Assembly: GCF_041537905.1 (NCBI RefSeq)
Contig: NZ_JBGRUO010000002.1
Coordinates: forward strand, 62,001-126,000
Direction: 5' to 3'
From: Ruegeria_C sp041537905
GTDB lineage: Bacteria > Pseudomonadota > Alphaproteobacteria > Rhodobacterales > Rhodobacteraceae
Length of the DNA stretch: 64,000 bases
Below, in pieces: positions 63,068 through 64,000 of this stretch. Each line of letters opens with the position of its first letter. The first letter of the stretch is position 1. A program made the position numbers and the translations under genes. The notes below the pieces were generated by a model. It saw nothing but the letters and a program-made list of their open reading frames with translations, searched no databases and was not told the origin of the DNA.

Positions 63068-63784
63068 ATGGCAATCACCACCACGAAATCCTACTACTGG
63101 AGAGGTTTCCTCGATGGGTCGCCCTTTCTGCTGATGGCGCTCCCGTTCGGCATGCTCTTTGGCGTGTTGGCGACCGAGGCGGGCCTGAGCGTGGTGCAGA
63201 CCATGTCATTCTCGGCCGCTGTCTTCGCCGGGGCGGCGCAGTTCACCGCGCTGCACCTGCTGAATGACAACGCCCCCACGATTGTGGCGATCCTGTCCGC
63301 CTTGGCCGTCAATCTGCGGGTGGCGATGTATTCGGCCTCGCTGACGCCCTATCTGGGTGCTGCACCGCTCTGGCAGCGGGTGTTTGCGGCCTATTTCACG
63401 ATTGACCAGAGCTATGCCTGTTCAATGATGCAATTCGAAAAAGAGCCCAGGATGAGCGTGTCGGAGCGTCTTCGCTACTTCTTTGGCGTCGTGTCCCCGC
63501 TGACCCCCGCCTGGCTGGTGGCCACCTATCTGGGTGCGGTGGTCGGCACGCGCATTCCCGAAAGCTGGGGGCTGGATTTCGCGCTGCCGATCACCTTTCT
63601 GGCCATGATCGGCCCGATGCTGAGAACCCCGGCACATGTGGTCGCCGCGCTGGTCGCCATTGTTGTCGCATTGCTGACCACCACGGTGCCCTTCAACCTC
63701 GGCCTGCTGATCGCGGGCTGCGCCGGGATGATGGCGGGCGCGCGCTGCGAGTTGATCCTTGACCGGCGGAGGGCCGCGGCATGA
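63068..63784 (+). CDS. azlC: AzlC-family branched-chain amino acid exporter subunit
   Basis: The 238-residue protein has about seven membrane helices and the AzlC pattern FLDGSPFLLMALPFGMLFG, SFSAAVFAGAAQFTAL and NLRVAMYSASLTPYL. With AzlD it forms a small two-subunit exporter. It is divergent from fdhD and overlaps azlD by four bases. Confidence 0.9.
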   Translation: MAITTTKSYYWRGFLDGSPFLLMALPFGMLFGVLATEAGLSVVQTMSFSAAVFAGAAQFTALHLLNDNAPTIVAILSALAVNLRVAMYSASLTPYLGAAPLWQRVFAAYFTIDQSYACSMMQFEKEPRMSVSERLRYFFGVVSPLTPAWLVATYLGAVVGTRIPESWGLDFALPITFLAMIGPMLRTPAHVVAALVAIVVALLTTTVPFNLGLLIAGCAGMMAGARCELILDRRRAAA

Positions 63785-64000
63785 AAAATCTCGACCCGAC
63801 CACGATCTGGATCGTGATCGCCAGCCTTGCGGTCGGCAGCTTTGCGCTGCGGTTCGTGTTCATCGGTTTTGTTGGTGGGCGCACCATGCCGGACTGGCTG
63901 CTGCGACACCTGCGCTACACTGCGGCTGCAATCATCCCGGCCATGGTGGCGCCGCTGGTGGTCTGGCCCAGTGCCACGGATGGCAAGCCGGACCTCGCCC
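63781..64000 (+). CDS. azlD: AzlD-family exporter subunit (3' end cut by window edge)
   Basis: The start codon overlaps the azlC stop (ATGA). The visible 73 codons read MKNLDPTTIWIVIASLAVG then SFALRFVFIGFVGGRTMP and LLRHLRYTAAAIIPAMVAP, typical AzlD helices and its RHLRYTAAAIIPAM motif. The gene continues beyond the right edge. Confidence 0.88.
   Translation, partial: MKNLDPTTIWIVIASLAVGSFALRFVFIGFVGGRTMPDWLLRHLRYTAAAIIPAMVAPLVVWPSATDGKPDLA

Overview
The window is GC-rich, densely packed chromosomal DNA from an alphaproteobacterium, most likely a marine Rhodobacterales member of the Roseobacter group (Ruegeria-like). The evidence is the ethylmalonyl-CoA pathway genes beside TCA-cycle operons, an H-NS-type HvrA-like protein, TIGR02302/DUF4175 and DUF1194 proteins, a MoeA with a long N-terminal extension, and polyhydroxyalkanoate genes. 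No rRNA, tRNA, transposon, phage or CRISPR array was seen.

Layout. 1-3.1 kb (minus): the 3' part of a RecD/Pif1-type helicase gene is cut by the left edge, then a quorum-sensing module of a small protein, a LuxR-type receptor and a LuxI-type synthase. 3.3-8.2 kb: crotonyl-CoA carboxylase/reductase, a PlsB-like acyltransferase and ethylmalonyl-CoA mutase. 8.3-10.7 kb: H-NS-like protein, deoD, a DUF1989 protein and two small proteins. 10.8-14.3 kb (minus): sdhCDAB. 14.5-18 kb (minus): DUF1194 protein, then mcl2-like, nnrU, DUF1737 and mesaconyl-CoA hydratase. 18-32.1 kb: a secreted protein, a TauE-type permease, mdh, then sucC-sucD-sucA-sucB-lpd interrupted by several accessory genes. 32.2-39.6 kb: PlsC-like acyltransferase, ftsEX, a zinc-ribbon membrane protein with 15 Glu-Pro repeats, TIGR02302 protein, lysA. 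39.8-43.9 kb: GNAT and DUF2834 genes, argH with two small lipoproteins, a TlpA-like thioredoxin and a small membrane protein. 44-47.3 kb: degenerate EAL protein, phaAB, a 36-residue protein. 47.4-54.6 kb: LysR regulator, DMT exporter, DUF465, TrmN6-like methylase, DUF2007, polyprenyl synthase, ispE, TPR protein, DUF1493. 54.6-58.9 kb: ETF-QO, soxR with a divergent VOC gene, greA, a membrane protein. 58.9-64 kb: fdhD-mobA-mobB-moeA and azlCD, the last cut by the right edge.

How the genes work together. The core is central carbon metabolism. phaA and phaB make 3-hydroxybutyryl-CoA, Ccr and Ecm convert crotonyl-CoA through ethylmalonyl-CoA to methylsuccinyl-CoA, Mch hydrates mesaconyl-CoA, and the Mcl2-like thioesterase releases malate from malyl-CoA. 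The sdh, mdh, suc and lpd genes supply the TCA steps that receive these products. The most notable unexplained signal is a paired palindrome, GTGATCAC twice with centres 20-21 bp apart, upstream of both sdhC and sucC. It looks like the operator of a shared TCA regulator not encoded here. A second strong signal is a MerR-type promoter with a 19-bp spacer and a SoxR-like dyad between soxR and a VOC-family gene.
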